Under the pieces are notes generated by a model that saw nothing but the letters and a program-made list of their open reading frames with translations, made no database searches and had not been told where the DNA came from. From Mycobacterium senriense (GTDB lineage Bacteria; Actinomycetota; Actinomycetes; Mycobacteriales; Mycobacteriaceae), in NCBI RefSeq assembly GCF_019668465.1, contig NZ_AP024828.1:2542001-2606000 (forward strand): a stretch of 64,000 nucleotides of DNA, given 5' to 3'. Below, piece by piece: positions 9,315-20,969 of the stretch. How positions within the stretch are numbered: position 1 is the stretch's first letter; each line of letters begins with the position of its first letter. Position numbers and translations under genes: made by a program.

Positions 9315-10066
9315 CAACGGATCTCTCTGTCGCGCAGCGTCTTCGGGTCGATGACCTCGCGAATCAGGTGCAGCTCGTCATCGGTCGGCAGCCTGGTCTC
9401 CGCGGCGCCGTCCAAGCCGTACACCTCGAACGAGGTGTTCTCGGCGACCTCGTCGGCCGCGACACCGGGATGCAGCGACACCGCCCGCATGGTGCGATCC
9501 GGTCCGCCGAAGTCGAACACACCGAGATTGGACACCACCCGATACGTGTTCGCGAAACGGAACGCCGGGTTGTCGTTGTCCACCTTGTCCCAACCGATTC
9601 CGCAGACGACGTCGACCTTCTCGCAGAACACCCGCTTGGAGTGGTTGCCCACCCAGTAGCTGGTCGCGTGGTTGATGGCATTGCCGGGCGCACCCCGGAC
9701 ACCGAACATCTGGCGCTTGGGCTGCTGCAGCGGGCCGAACGCCGAGATGTTCTGATTGCCAAAGCGGTCAACCTGATTGGCGCCCATCACGACGTGCCGC
9801 CGGCCCCAGGCCAGGGTTTCGAAGACGCGGCCGAACGGCATCCAGCCCTCGACGGGAGCCGATGCGCCCAGGGCCGGGGTCTCGGCAAGCAGCTGCGCCT
9901 CGCCGTCGGTCAGCAGGATGTCCGGTGAAAAGGTCAACCGGGCCAGTCGCGCGCCGACCGAGGCCATGTTGGTCATCGGGCTGACCATGATCTCGCCGGC
10001 ATCCCGGAACAATTCCGCGCAGGCGACCGCGCAGATCTCGGGACGAGTGATCACAACGCCGCTCAT
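9314..10066 (-). CDS. ipdB: IpdB, beta subunit of ring-C-opening hydrolase
   Basis: CoA-transferase-fold subunit of 250 residues. IpdAB is known to hydrolyse the carbon-carbon bond of COCHEA-CoA, opening the last steroid ring. Seen: MSGVVITRPEICAVACAE start, then VMGANQVDRFGNQN and GAPGNAINH, hallmarks of class I CoA-transferase beta chains. ATG 10066 is chosen over upstream codons because ipdA ends at 10063, giving an ATGA overlap, and because the orthologue starts here. Acts only with IpdA. Confidence 0.9.
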   Translation of the reverse strand: MSGVVITRPEICAVACAELFRDAGEIMVSPMTNMASVGARLARLTFSPDILLTDGEAQLLAETPALGASAPVEGWMPFGRVFETLAWGRRHVVMGANQVDRFGNQNISAFGPLQQPKRQMFGVRGAPGNAINHATSYWVGNHSKRVFCEKVDVVCGIGWDKVDNDNPAFRFANTYRVVSNLGVFDFGGPDRTMRAVSLHPGVAADEVAENTSFEVYGLDGAAETRLPTDDELHLIREVIDPKTLRDREIR

Positions 10067-10947
10067 GACGAGGCCTCCTCCTTGAAAGCGCGCACGGTCG
10101 CCTGATAGTCCTCTTCGCTGCCCGACAGGAAGGTCTGCATGAACTGCTGCCAACCCTCGTCCGTCGAGACCGCCTCGGCGTAGTGCCGCTGAAACTTCTC
10201 GTCGCGGCCGTAATCCGGTGCGGCGGTGGTGAAGTGGGCGCCGCCCGGCGCCTCGACCACGCCGTCGACCATCATGCGGTTCACCAGCAGTGCCTGCAGG
10301 GGGACCGCCTTGACCAATTCCTGGGTGGACACGACGCGCTCCACTGACAGGAAGCGCCTCTCGGCGGCCATCAGGAACAGGTCGTCGAAGTACGGGTCGA
10401 TCCCGGTGTAGGCCGCATTGCCTTGCGCGTCACCGAGATTGAGGTGTGCGAACGCGGCATCCAGGCGCAGCGCCGGCATCGCGATCAGGGTCTCGTGCCG
10501 ACCGCCGGGTGCCGGGTACGGGCTGGTCACCGTCTGCAGCTCGCCCTCCCAGAAGTCCGGCACCGAGCTGCCCAGCCCGGCGCGGATCGGCAGGAAGGGC
10601 AGGCGCTGCGCTGCGGCCTGCAGGCCGCACCGCAGCATGCCCTCGTCCATCTCCCGGGCCTCGATCGCGCCGTTGGCACGGGCCTTGGCGAACCAGGGGT
10701 CGTAGAAGGGCGGGGAATCCAGCGAGACGAATCCGTAGTAGACCCGCTTGACCTTCCCCGCCGAACACAGCAGGCCCAGGTCCGGCCCGCCGTAGGTGAC
10801 TACCGTCAGGTCGGTGACGTCGGTGCGCAGCAGCGCACGCACGAACGCCATCGGCTTGCGCCGCGATCCCCAGCCGCCGATCCCGATGGTCATGCCGCTG
10901 CGCACTTGCGCGACGGCCTCGTCGAGGGTGGTTCTCTTGTCGGACAC
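10063..10947 (-). CDS. ipdA: IpdA, alpha subunit of ring-C-opening hydrolase
   Basis: 294-residue alpha subunit of the CoA-transferase superfamily, partner of IpdB in hydrolytic opening of ring C. Seen: GMTIGIGGWGSRRKP at the CoA-binding N terminus, TYGGPDLGLLCSAGKV, the EMDEGML segment whose Glu102 is the likely catalytic acid by family comparison, and the tail HFTTAAPDYGRDEKFQ. Starts at GTG 10947 (MSDKRTTLDEAV), matching the orthologue's length. It lies 50 nt behind echA20 on the same strand and is presumably transcribed with it from the KstR2 box at 11784. Confidence 0.9.
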   Translation of the reverse strand: MSDKRTTLDEAVAQVRSGMTIGIGGWGSRRKPMAFVRALLRTDVTDLTVVTYGGPDLGLLCSAGKVKRVYYGFVSLDSPPFYDPWFAKARANGAIEAREMDEGMLRCGLQAAAQRLPFLPIRAGLGSSVPDFWEGELQTVTSPYPAPGGRHETLIAMPALRLDAAFAHLNLGDAQGNAAYTGIDPYFDDLFLMAAERRFLSVERVVSTQELVKAVPLQALLVNRMMVDGVVEAPGGAHFTTAAPDYGRDEKFQRHYAEAVSTDEGWQQFMQTFLSGSEEDYQATVRAFKEEASS

Positions 10948-10997
10948 TATGCGCCGCTCCTCCTCATCGCTTCGCTCTGCATCGTCGCCGGCGGCTA

Positions 10998-11753
10998 CTA
11001 CTTCTTGCCCTTCTCGGTACCGGCGAACGCGTCACGGTGCTCGTCGGACACCCCGGCGAGGTTGAGCTCGAACGTAAAGCCTTGCTCCATGCGGTAACTC
11101 GAGTTGACTCGTTGCACGTCGATCAGGTTCAGCGCTTCCTTGGCCGCGCGGATGACGCGGGTGTCCTTGGCGGCGATGTCGCGCGCGACCCGCATGGCGG
11201 CCTCGTCGAGCTCGTCGCGCGGCACCACCTCGTGCACCGAACCGAACTGGTGCAGGGTGGTGGCGTCGACGGTGGCCGCGGTGAAGAACAGCCGCCGCAT
11301 CATGTGCTGCGGAACCAGTCGCGACAGGTGCGTCGCCGCGCCGAGCGCGCCGCGCTCCACCTCCGGCAGCCCGAAGGTGGCGTCGTCGGAGGCCACGATG
11401 ACGTCGGAGTTGCCGACCAGCCCGATGCCGCCGCCGACGCAGAACCCGTTGACGGCGGCGACGACGGGCACCGCGCACTCGTAGACCGCGCGGAACGCGG
11501 CGAAGCAGCCGCGGTTGGCGTCGATCAGCGCGGTGAATCCCTCGGTGCGCTGCATCTCCTTGATGTCGACCCCGGCGTTGAAGCCGCGGCCCTCGGCGCG
11601 CAGGATCACCACGTGCGTGGCGAGGTCTTGGCCGGCCGCGGTGATGGTGTCGGCAAGTTCGAACCAGCCGCGCGACGGGATGGCGTTGACGGGCGGGAAG
11701 TCGACGGTGACCGCGACGATGCCCGGTTCGGTGGTTGTGGATGTGATGGGCAA
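10998..11753 (-). CDS. echA20: EchA20, ring-D hydrolase of the crotonase family
   Basis: Crotonase-fold enzyme of 251 residues. EchA20 is known to cleave ring D of the HIEC-CoA intermediate to give COCHEA-CoA, the substrate of IpdAB encoded just downstream. Seen: AEGRGFNAGVDIKEMQRT (first oxyanion-hole strand), then NGFCVGGGIGLVGNSDVIVAS and FGLPEVERGALGAATHLSR. Initiation is at a TTG (11753), since the orthologue begins MPITSTT at this codon and no nearby ATG or GTG fits; AAGGAAG lies about 7 nt before it. First gene of the echA20-ipdA-ipdB-ipdC unit. Confidence 0.9.
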   Translation of the reverse strand: MPITSTTTEPGIVAVTVDFPPVNAIPSRGWFELADTITAAGQDLATHVVILRAEGRGFNAGVDIKEMQRTEGFTALIDANRGCFAAFRAVYECAVPVVAAVNGFCVGGGIGLVGNSDVIVASDDATFGLPEVERGALGAATHLSRLVPQHMMRRLFFTAATVDATTLHQFGSVHEVVPRDELDEAAMRVARDIAAKDTRVIRAAKEALNLIDVQRVNSSYRMEQGFTFELNLAGVSDEHRDAFAGTEKGKK

Positions 11754-11783
11754 GGTGCCACTTCCTTGTGGGGTAACTACCTA

Positions 11784-11797
11784 AGCAAGCACTTGCT
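11784..11797. promoter_or_regulatory. KstR2-type operator between echA20 and the SDR pair
   Basis: AGCAAGCACTTGCT, fully symmetric apart from the two central bases, in a 59-bp divergent gap. On the plus strand TACGCT (11801-11806) is followed by 6 nt and the GTG of the first SDR gene, a leaderless arrangement. Confidence 0.9.
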
Positions 11798-11812
11798 TGG
11801 TACGCTAGCACA

Positions 11813-12598
11813 GTGACTCGCGCCGAAGCATCCGACGCCATCAACTTGGGGCTGGCCGGGCGGGTGGTTCTCGTCACCGGCGGTGTCCGCGGCGTGGGTG
11901 CCGGCATCAGCTCCGTTTTCGCCAAGCAGGGCGCCACCGTCGTCACCTGCGCGCGGCGCGCGGTCGAGGGCTTGCCCTACGAATTTCACTCGTGCGACGT
12001 CCGCGACGACGACGCCGTCAAGGTCTTGGTCGACACCATCGTGGACCGGCACGGGCGCCTCGACGTCGTCGTCAACAACGCCGGGGGATCGCCTTACGTG
12101 CTGACCGCGGAGTCCAGCGCCAAGTTCAACCGCAAGATCATCGAACTCAATCTCATTGGTGCGCTGTCGGTTTCGCAGCACGCGAATGCCCACATGCAAA
12201 CCCGGCAGCAGGGCGGGTCGATCATCAACATCTGCAGCCTCAGCGGCCGCCGGCCGTCCCCCGGGACGGGCGCCTACGGCGCGGCCAAGGCAGGCCTGGA
12301 AAGCCTGACGCAGACCCTGGCCGTGGAGTGGGGTCCGAAGGTCCGGGTGAACGCCTGCGTGGTGGGCATGGTGGAGACCGAGCAATCCGAACTGTTCTAC
12401 GGCGATGCCGACTCCATCGCCGCGATCTCGAAGAATGTGCCACTCGGCCGGCTCGCCGAGCCCGCCGATATCGGTTGGGCCGCAGCGTTTCTGGCCTCTG
12501 ATATAGCGTCCTACATCAGCGGGGCGTCGTTGGAGGTGCACGGCGGCGGCGAGCCGCCGCACTATCTGGCCACCACGAACGCGAGCGCGATCAAGTAG
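11813..12598 (+). CDS. Short-chain dehydrogenase, Rv3549c orthologue
   Basis: Classical SDR of 261 residues in the KstR2 regulon; its exact step in ring C/D breakdown is not established. Seen: TGGVRGVGAGI (variant of the TGxxxGxG cofactor loop, residues 23-33), DVVVNNAGGSPY, catalytic Ser in ICSLSGRR and YGAAKAG with Tyr/Lys. Starts at GTG 11813, 16 nt after the KstR2 palindrome and 6 nt after TACGCT, so probably leaderless. The next SDR gene follows after 14 nt with its own strong ribosome binding site. Confidence 0.86.
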   Translation: MTRAEASDAINLGLAGRVVLVTGGVRGVGAGISSVFAKQGATVVTCARRAVEGLPYEFHSCDVRDDDAVKVLVDTIVDRHGRLDVVVNNAGGSPYVLTAESSAKFNRKIIELNLIGALSVSQHANAHMQTRQQGGSIINICSLSGRRPSPGTGAYGAAKAGLESLTQTLAVEWGPKVRVNACVVGMVETEQSELFYGDADSIAAISKNVPLGRLAEPADIGWAAAFLASDIASYISGASLEVHGGGEPPHYLATTNASAIK

Positions 12599-12612
12599 AG
12601 GAGACAAGGACT

Positions 12613-14862
<2,250 letters not shown>

Positions 14863-14886
14863 CAGGTACCGGAAAACGATCGAGCG

Positions 14887-16059
<1,173 letters not shown>

Positions 16060-16060
16060 C

Positions 16061-16074
16061 TAGAACACGTTTCA
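16061..16074. promoter_or_regulatory. KstR box for fadA5
   Basis: TAGAACACGTTTCA, close to the KstR consensus TAGAACACGTTCTA. It overlaps the probable -10 hexamer of fadA5 and sits 66 bp from a second box that serves cyp125. Confidence 0.87.
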
Positions 16075-16139
16075 TTACTCTGACAAGCGAGGATGGTGAC
16101 CTGCCTTTTATCTGCCTACGAGGCGTGTTTTACTGGAAC

Positions 16140-16153
16140 TAGAACACGTTGCA
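16140..16153. promoter_or_regulatory. KstR box for the cyp125 (igr) operon
   Basis: TAGAACACGTTGCA, 29 nt before the cyp125 ATG; the second box in the fadA5/cyp125 divergent gap. Confidence 0.88.
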
Positions 16154-16182
16154 ATTAGTGTTGTAAAAGGAGCGCACTCTAT

Positions 16183-17433
16183 ATGGCACCCCCCAATATT
16201 CCCGCCGACTTCGACTTTCTTGACCCTGATGTCAACCTCGCCGGGTTGCCAGTCGAGGAGCTTGCCCAGCTGCGTAAGGCAGAGCCGATCCACTGGGTTG
16301 ACATCCCGAACGGCGCGGGTGGATTCGAGGACCACGGCTATTGGCTCGTCACCAAGCACGCCGACGTCAAGGAGGTGTCGAAGCGCAGCGACATCTTCTC
16401 CAGCTGGATGAACGGCGCCATCCCCACCTGGCCGCCGGAGATGAAGCGGGAGCAGGTCGAGCTGCAGCGCAGCGTCATGCTCAACATGGACGCGCCGCAC
16501 CACACCCGGCTACGCAAGATCATCTCCCGCGGGTTCACGCCGCGGGCCATCGGACGGCTGGAGGCCGAACTGGCCGAGCGTGCCCAGAACATCGCCGCGA
16601 CCGCCGCGAAGGAGGGCAGCGGTGACTTCGTCGAACAGGTGTCGTGCGAGCTGCCGCTGCAGGCCATCGCGGGTCTGCTGGGCGTTCCGCAGGAGGATCG
16701 CGACAAGCTCTTCCGCTGGTCCAACGAGATGACCGGGGGCACCGACCCCGAGTACGCCACCGTCGACCCCGCGCAGTCGTCGATGGAACTGATCATGTAC
16801 GCGATGGCGATGGCCGCGGAGCGCAACCAGAACCCCACCGACGACATCGTCACCACGCTCATCCAGGCCGACATCGACGGCGAGAAGCTCTCCGACGACG
16901 AGTTCGGTTTCTTCGTGGTGATGCTGGCCGTGGCTGGCAACGAGACGACGCGGAACTCGATCACCCACGGCATGATCGCGATGGCGAACAACCCCGATCA
17001 ATGGGACCTCTTCAAGAAGGAGCGCCCGGCGACGGCGGCCGACGAGATCATCCGTTGGGCCACACCGGTTTCGGCCTTCCAGCGCACCGCCAACGAGGAC
17101 ACCGAGCTGAGCGGCGTGCAGATCAAGAAGGGCCAGCGGGTGGTGATGTCGTACCGCTCGGCCAACTTCGACGAAGAGGTCTTCGAAGACCCGCACAGCT
17201 TCAACATCCTGCGCGACCCGAACCCGCACGTCGGCTTCGGCGGCACCGGAGCCCACTACTGCATCGGTGCGAACCTGGCCCGCATGACGATCAACCTGAT
17301 CTTCAATGCGGTCGCCGATCACATGCCGGATCTCAAGCCGATCGGCGAGCCCGAGCGGCTGCGGTCGGGCTGGCTCAACGGCATCAAGCACTGGCAGGTT
17401 GACTACGCCGGCAATGCCGCGGTGACGTCCTGA
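16183..17433 (+). CDS. cyp125: CYP125, steroid C26/C27 monooxygenase
   Basis: Cytochrome P450 of 416 residues. CYP125 is known to oxidise the terminal methyl of cholesterol or cholestenone to the acid in three turns, opening side-chain breakdown. Seen: I-helix VMLAVAGNETTRNS, ExxR segment DEIIRWATP, and the haem-binding loop FGGTGAHYCIGANLAR with Cys360. AAAGGAG lies 11 nt before the ATG, so the transcript has a leader, unlike the divergent fadA5. Head of the igr operon; its stop overlaps the fadE28 ATG. CYP142, encoded at 41071, is the functional backup. Confidence 0.95.
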   Translation: MAPPNIPADFDFLDPDVNLAGLPVEELAQLRKAEPIHWVDIPNGAGGFEDHGYWLVTKHADVKEVSKRSDIFSSWMNGAIPTWPPEMKREQVELQRSVMLNMDAPHHTRLRKIISRGFTPRAIGRLEAELAERAQNIAATAAKEGSGDFVEQVSCELPLQAIAGLLGVPQEDRDKLFRWSNEMTGGTDPEYATVDPAQSSMELIMYAMAMAAERNQNPTDDIVTTLIQADIDGEKLSDDEFGFFVVMLAVAGNETTRNSITHGMIAMANNPDQWDLFKKERPATAADEIIRWATPVSAFQRTANEDTELSGVQIKKGQRVVMSYRSANFDEEVFEDPHSFNILRDPNPHVGFGGTGAHYCIGANLARMTINLIFNAVADHMPDLKPIGEPERLRSGWLNGIKHWQVDYAGNAAVTS

Positions 17434-18458
17434 TGGACTTCGATCTCACCGCGACGCAACAGGCCGTCGCCGATGTGGTGACGTCGGTGTCCGAGCGCGA
17501 ATTGAGCTGGGACGCTTTGGTCAGCGGGGGTGTGACGGCGCTTCCGGTGCCCGAACGTCTCGGCGGTGACGGCGTGGGTCTGCTCGAGGTTGCCACCGTG
17601 CTGACCGAGATCGGCCGCCACGGCGCCATCACGCCGGCGCTGGCCACCCTGGGTTTCGGCGTGCTGCCGCTGCTCGAGCTGGCCTCCAACGAACAGCAGG
17701 ACAGGTTTTTGGCCGGCGTCGCCAAGGGCGCGGTCCTGACCGCGGCCCTCAACGAGCCGGGTACCGCGCTTCCGGACCGTCCCTCGACCACGTTCGCGAA
17801 CGGACGGTTGTCGGGCACCAAGGTCGGCGTCGGCTATGCCGGACAAGCGGATTGGATCCTCGTCACCGCCGACAGCGCGGTGGTGGTGGTGTCGGCGAAG
17901 GCCAACGGGGTCGAGGTGGTTCAAACCCCGACCTCGAACGACTCCGAGGAGTACACAATCACGTTCGCCGATGTCGCGGTCGAAGGCTCCGACGTTCTGG
18001 AGGGTGCGACGGCTTCCCAGGTCAACCAGTTGGTGCTGGCCGCCATCGGCGCCTATGCCGACGGGCTGGTGGCCGGGGCGCTGCGCCTGACCGCCGACTA
18101 CGTGGCCAACCGCAAGCAGTTCGGCAAGCCGCTGTCGACGTTCCAGACCGTGGCCGCCCAGCTCGCCGAGGTCTACATCGCCTCGCGGACCATCGATTTG
18201 GTGGCGAAGTCGGTTGCCTGGGGGCTGTCGGAACGGGGTGGATCCGCCCCTCAAGTACAAGACGACCTGGATGTCCTCGGCTACTGGATCACCTCGCAGG
18301 CGCCACCGGTCATGCAGATCTGTCATCACCTGCACGGCGGGATGGGAATGGACATCACCTATCCGATGCACCGGTACTATTCCACGATCAAGGACCTGTC
18401 CCGGCTGCTGGGCGGCCCTTCTCATCGTCTCGATCTGGTGGGAGCGCAATGTTCATAG
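17433..18458 (+). CDS. fadE28: FadE28 (ChsE1), half of the heteromeric 3-carbon side-chain dehydrogenase
   Basis: Acyl-CoA dehydrogenase-like subunit of 341 residues, shorter than a stand-alone enzyme. FadE28 and FadE29 form an alpha2beta2 enzyme that dehydrogenates 3-oxo-pregn-carboxyl-CoA. Seen: GYAGQADWILVT, YVANRKQFGKPLSTFQTV and the C-terminal CHHLHGGMGMDITYPMHRYY. The usual catalytic Glu-containing YGGxxEI tail is absent, as expected for the non-catalytic subunit; FadE29 supplies it. ATG overlaps the cyp125 stop; fadE29 begins 10 nt before this stop. Confidence 0.93.
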   Translation: MDFDLTATQQAVADVVTSVSERELSWDALVSGGVTALPVPERLGGDGVGLLEVATVLTEIGRHGAITPALATLGFGVLPLLELASNEQQDRFLAGVAKGAVLTAALNEPGTALPDRPSTTFANGRLSGTKVGVGYAGQADWILVTADSAVVVVSAKANGVEVVQTPTSNDSEEYTITFADVAVEGSDVLEGATASQVNQLVLAAIGAYADGLVAGALRLTADYVANRKQFGKPLSTFQTVAAQLAEVYIASRTIDLVAKSVAWGLSERGGSAPQVQDDLDVLGYWITSQAPPVMQICHHLHGGMGMDITYPMHRYYSTIKDLSRLLGGPSHRLDLVGAQCS

Positions 18459-19612
18459 ACCTGACTCCGGAGCAGCGCCAGCTGCAAGCGGAACTGCGAG
18501 AATACTTTTCGAACCTGATCTCGTCCGACGAGATGAAGGCGATGGAGCAGGACCGTCACAACGAGGCCTACCGCGCGGTGATCCGGCGGATGGGCCGCGA
18601 CGGCAAGCTCGGCGTCGGATGGCCAAAGGAGTTCGGCGGCTTGGGCTTCGGCCCGATCGAGCAGTCGATCTTCGTCAACGAGGCGCACCGGGCCGACGTG
18701 CCGCTGCCCGCGGTGACGCTGCAGACGGTCGGCCCGGTTCTGCAGCAGTTCGGCAGCGATGAGCAGAAGAAGAAGTTCCTGCCCGCCATCCTGGCGGGCG
18801 AGGTGCACTTCGCGATCGGCTACACCGAGCCCGAGGCGGGTACCGACCTGGCCTCCCTGCGGACCAGCGCCGTGCGCCAGGGCGACGAGTACATCGTCAA
18901 CGGGCAGAAGGTCTTCACGACCGGCGCCCATGACGCGGACTACATCTGGCTGGCCTGCCGCACCGACCCGGAAGCCGTGAAACACAGGGGCATTTCGATC
19001 CTGATCGTCGACACCAAGGATCCCGGCTACTCCTGGACTCCGATCATCCTGTCCGACGGCGCGCACCACACCAACGCCACCTACTACAACGACGTACGGG
19101 TGCCCGCGGACATGTTGGTCGGCGAGGAGAACGGCGGATGGCGGCTGATCACCACCCAGCTCAACAACGAGCGGGTCATGCTGGGCCCCGCGGGCCGGAC
19201 CGCCGGCATCTACGATCGGGTGCACGCCTGGGCGTCCAAGCCGGGCAGCGACGGCGTCACGCCGATCGACCACCAGGACGTCAAGCGGGCGCTCGGTGAG
19301 ATCCACGCGATGTGGCGGATCAACGAGCTGCTCAACTGGCAGGTCGCCGCCGCGGGCGAGGACATCAACGTGGCCGACGCCGCGTCGACGAAAGTCTTTG
19401 GCACCGAGCGCATCCAGTACATCGGCCGGCTCGCCGAGGAAATCGTCGGCAAGTACGGCAACCCCGCCGACTCGGACACCGCCGAGCTGCTCAACTGGCT
19501 GGACTCCCAGACCAAGCGCAACCTGGTCATCACCTTCGGCGGGGGCGTGAACGAAGTGATGCGCGAGATGATCGCCGCGTCCGGCCTCAAGGTGCCGAGG
19601 GTGCCTCGATGA
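18449..19612 (+). CDS. fadE29: FadE29 (ChsE2), catalytic partner of FadE28
   Basis: Acyl-CoA dehydrogenase subunit of 387 residues. Seen: AIGYTEPEAGTDLASLRT and NGQKVFTTGAHDADYIWLA (flavin-binding strands), LNNERVMLGPAG and the C-terminal ITFGGGVNEVMREMIA. ATG 18449 (MFIDLTPEQRQLQ) is chosen over a long upstream in-frame extension, which runs through fadE28 in another frame. It overlaps fadE28 by 10 nt and chsH2 by 4 nt, giving translational coupling that suits a 1:1 heteromer. Confidence 0.93.
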   Translation: MFIDLTPEQRQLQAELREYFSNLISSDEMKAMEQDRHNEAYRAVIRRMGRDGKLGVGWPKEFGGLGFGPIEQSIFVNEAHRADVPLPAVTLQTVGPVLQQFGSDEQKKKFLPAILAGEVHFAIGYTEPEAGTDLASLRTSAVRQGDEYIVNGQKVFTTGAHDADYIWLACRTDPEAVKHRGISILIVDTKDPGYSWTPIILSDGAHHTNATYYNDVRVPADMLVGEENGGWRLITTQLNNERVMLGPAGRTAGIYDRVHAWASKPGSDGVTPIDHQDVKRALGEIHAMWRINELLNWQVAAAGEDINVADAASTKVFGTERIQYIGRLAEEIVGKYGNPADSDTAELLNWLDSQTKRNLVITFGGGVNEVMREMIAASGLKVPRVPR

Positions 19613-20571
19613 CCGATATCAAAGAAGCGGTCGCGGAAATCACCGCCACCGTCGTCGCTAAGCCGCGGGACGCCCGGGATCCGGTGAACCAGCCGACGAT
19701 CAACAACTGGGTCGAGGCGCTCGGCGACGCCAACCCGATCTACGTCGACGAGGCCGCCGCCAAGGCCGCCGGTCATCCCGGAATCGTCGCACCGCCGGCC
19801 ATGATTCAGGTGTGGACCATGTTCGGACTGGGTGGCGAACGCCCGACCGACGACCCCATGGGCCCGATCATGCAGCTGTTCGACGACGCCGGCTACATCG
19901 GTGTGGTCGCGACCAACTGCGAGCAGACCTATCACCGGTATCTACGTCCGGGCGAGCGGGTCACCGTCCACTCCGAGATGCGCGACGTGATCGGCCCCAA
20001 GCAGACCGGCCTCGGCGAGGGCTGGTTCATCAACCAGCACATCACCTGGCGGGTCGGCGACGAAGATGTCGCCGAAATGGCCTGGCGCATCCTGAAGTTC
20101 AGGCCGCGCGAGGATTCCGGCGCCACCGGCTCCGTCCCGCAGGACCTGGACGCCGACGCCATGATGCGTCCTGCGGTGTCGCGCGACACCGCCTTCTTCT
20201 GGGAGGGCGTCAAAGCACACGAACTGCGCATCCAGCGCCTCGCCGACGGCACGCTGCAGCACCCGCCGGTGCCGGCGGTGTGGCAGGACAAGGCCGAGCC
20301 CATCGATTACGCGGTGGCCAGCGGCCGTGGCACGGTGTTCAGCTTCGTGGTGCACCACGCGCCGAAGGTGCCCGGCCGCACGCTGCCGTTCGTGATCGCA
20401 CTTATCGAACTGGAAGAAGGCGTTCGGATGCTCGGCGAGCTACGCAACGTCGACCACGCCGAGATCAAGATCGGAATGCCGGTCCGCGCAACCTATATCG
20501 ACTTCCCGGCCGGTGAGTCCGGCCCGGAGTGGAGCCTCTACGCCTGGGAGCCCTTGGGAGATCAAGCATGA
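19609..20571 (+). CDS. chsH2: ChsH2, MaoC-like hydratase subunit fused to a DUF35 domain
   Basis: 320 residues in two domains: an N-terminal MaoC-type hotdog (about 1-175) that pairs with ChsH1 to hydrate the steroid enoyl-CoA, and a C-terminal DUF35/OB-fold domain (about 195-315) that binds the aldolase Ltp2. Seen: the N-terminal part has GHPGIVAPPAM but no complete hydratase motif, which ChsH1 carries instead. The DUF35 half lacks the zinc-ribbon cysteines of many relatives (residues LQHPPVPAVWQDKAE occupy that place). ATG overlaps the fadE29 stop. Couples hydration to retro-aldol cleavage in one complex. Confidence 0.92.
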   Translation: MTDIKEAVAEITATVVAKPRDARDPVNQPTINNWVEALGDANPIYVDEAAAKAAGHPGIVAPPAMIQVWTMFGLGGERPTDDPMGPIMQLFDDAGYIGVVATNCEQTYHRYLRPGERVTVHSEMRDVIGPKQTGLGEGWFINQHITWRVGDEDVAEMAWRILKFRPREDSGATGSVPQDLDADAMMRPAVSRDTAFFWEGVKAHELRIQRLADGTLQHPPVPAVWQDKAEPIDYAVASGRGTVFSFVVHHAPKVPGRTLPFVIALIELEEGVRMLGELRNVDHAEIKIGMPVRATYIDFPAGESGPEWSLYAWEPLGDQA

Positions 20572-20969
20572 GCGCACCCGTTGTTGAAGTGGGCACCACC
20601 CTGCCCGAACTCAAGCTGCACGGTACGCCGACGTTCATCATCTCAACGGCCCTGGCCACCAGGGACTTCCAGGACGTGCACCATGACCGGGACCTGGCCC
20701 AGGCCAAGGGTTCCAAGGACATCTTCGTCAACATCCTCACCGATACCGGCCTGGTGCAGCGCTACATCACCGACTGGGCGGGCCCGACCGCGCGGATCAA
20801 ATCGATCGGGCTGCGACTCGGCGTGCCGTGGTACGCCTACGACACCGTCACCTTCTCCGGCGAGGTGACCGCCATCGACGACGGCCTGATCACGCTGAAG
20901 GTGTTTGGCCGCAACAGCCTTGGCGATCATGTCATCGCGAACGTGACGCTCACGATCGGGGGGTCCTGA
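20568..20969 (+). CDS. chsH1: ChsH1, catalytic MaoC-like enoyl-CoA hydratase
   Basis: Single hotdog domain of 133 residues, forming the ChsH1-ChsH2 heterotetramer. Seen: the hydratase-2 motif ATRDFQDVHHD with Asp33 and His38 as the catalytic pair. Known to hydrate 3-oxo-4,17-pregnadiene-20-carboxyl-CoA. ATG overlaps the chsH2 stop by 4 nt and the stop overlaps the ltp2 ATG by one. Confidence 0.92.
   Translation: MSAPVVEVGTTLPELKLHGTPTFIISTALATRDFQDVHHDRDLAQAKGSKDIFVNILTDTGLVQRYITDWAGPTARIKSIGLRLGVPWYAYDTVTFSGEVTAIDDGLITLKVFGRNSLGDHVIANVTLTIGGS

Noticed and set aside
17852..18448. In-frame extension of fadE29 upstream
   Set aside because: Overlaps fadE28 in another frame and has no family similarity; ATG 18449 gives the expected start.
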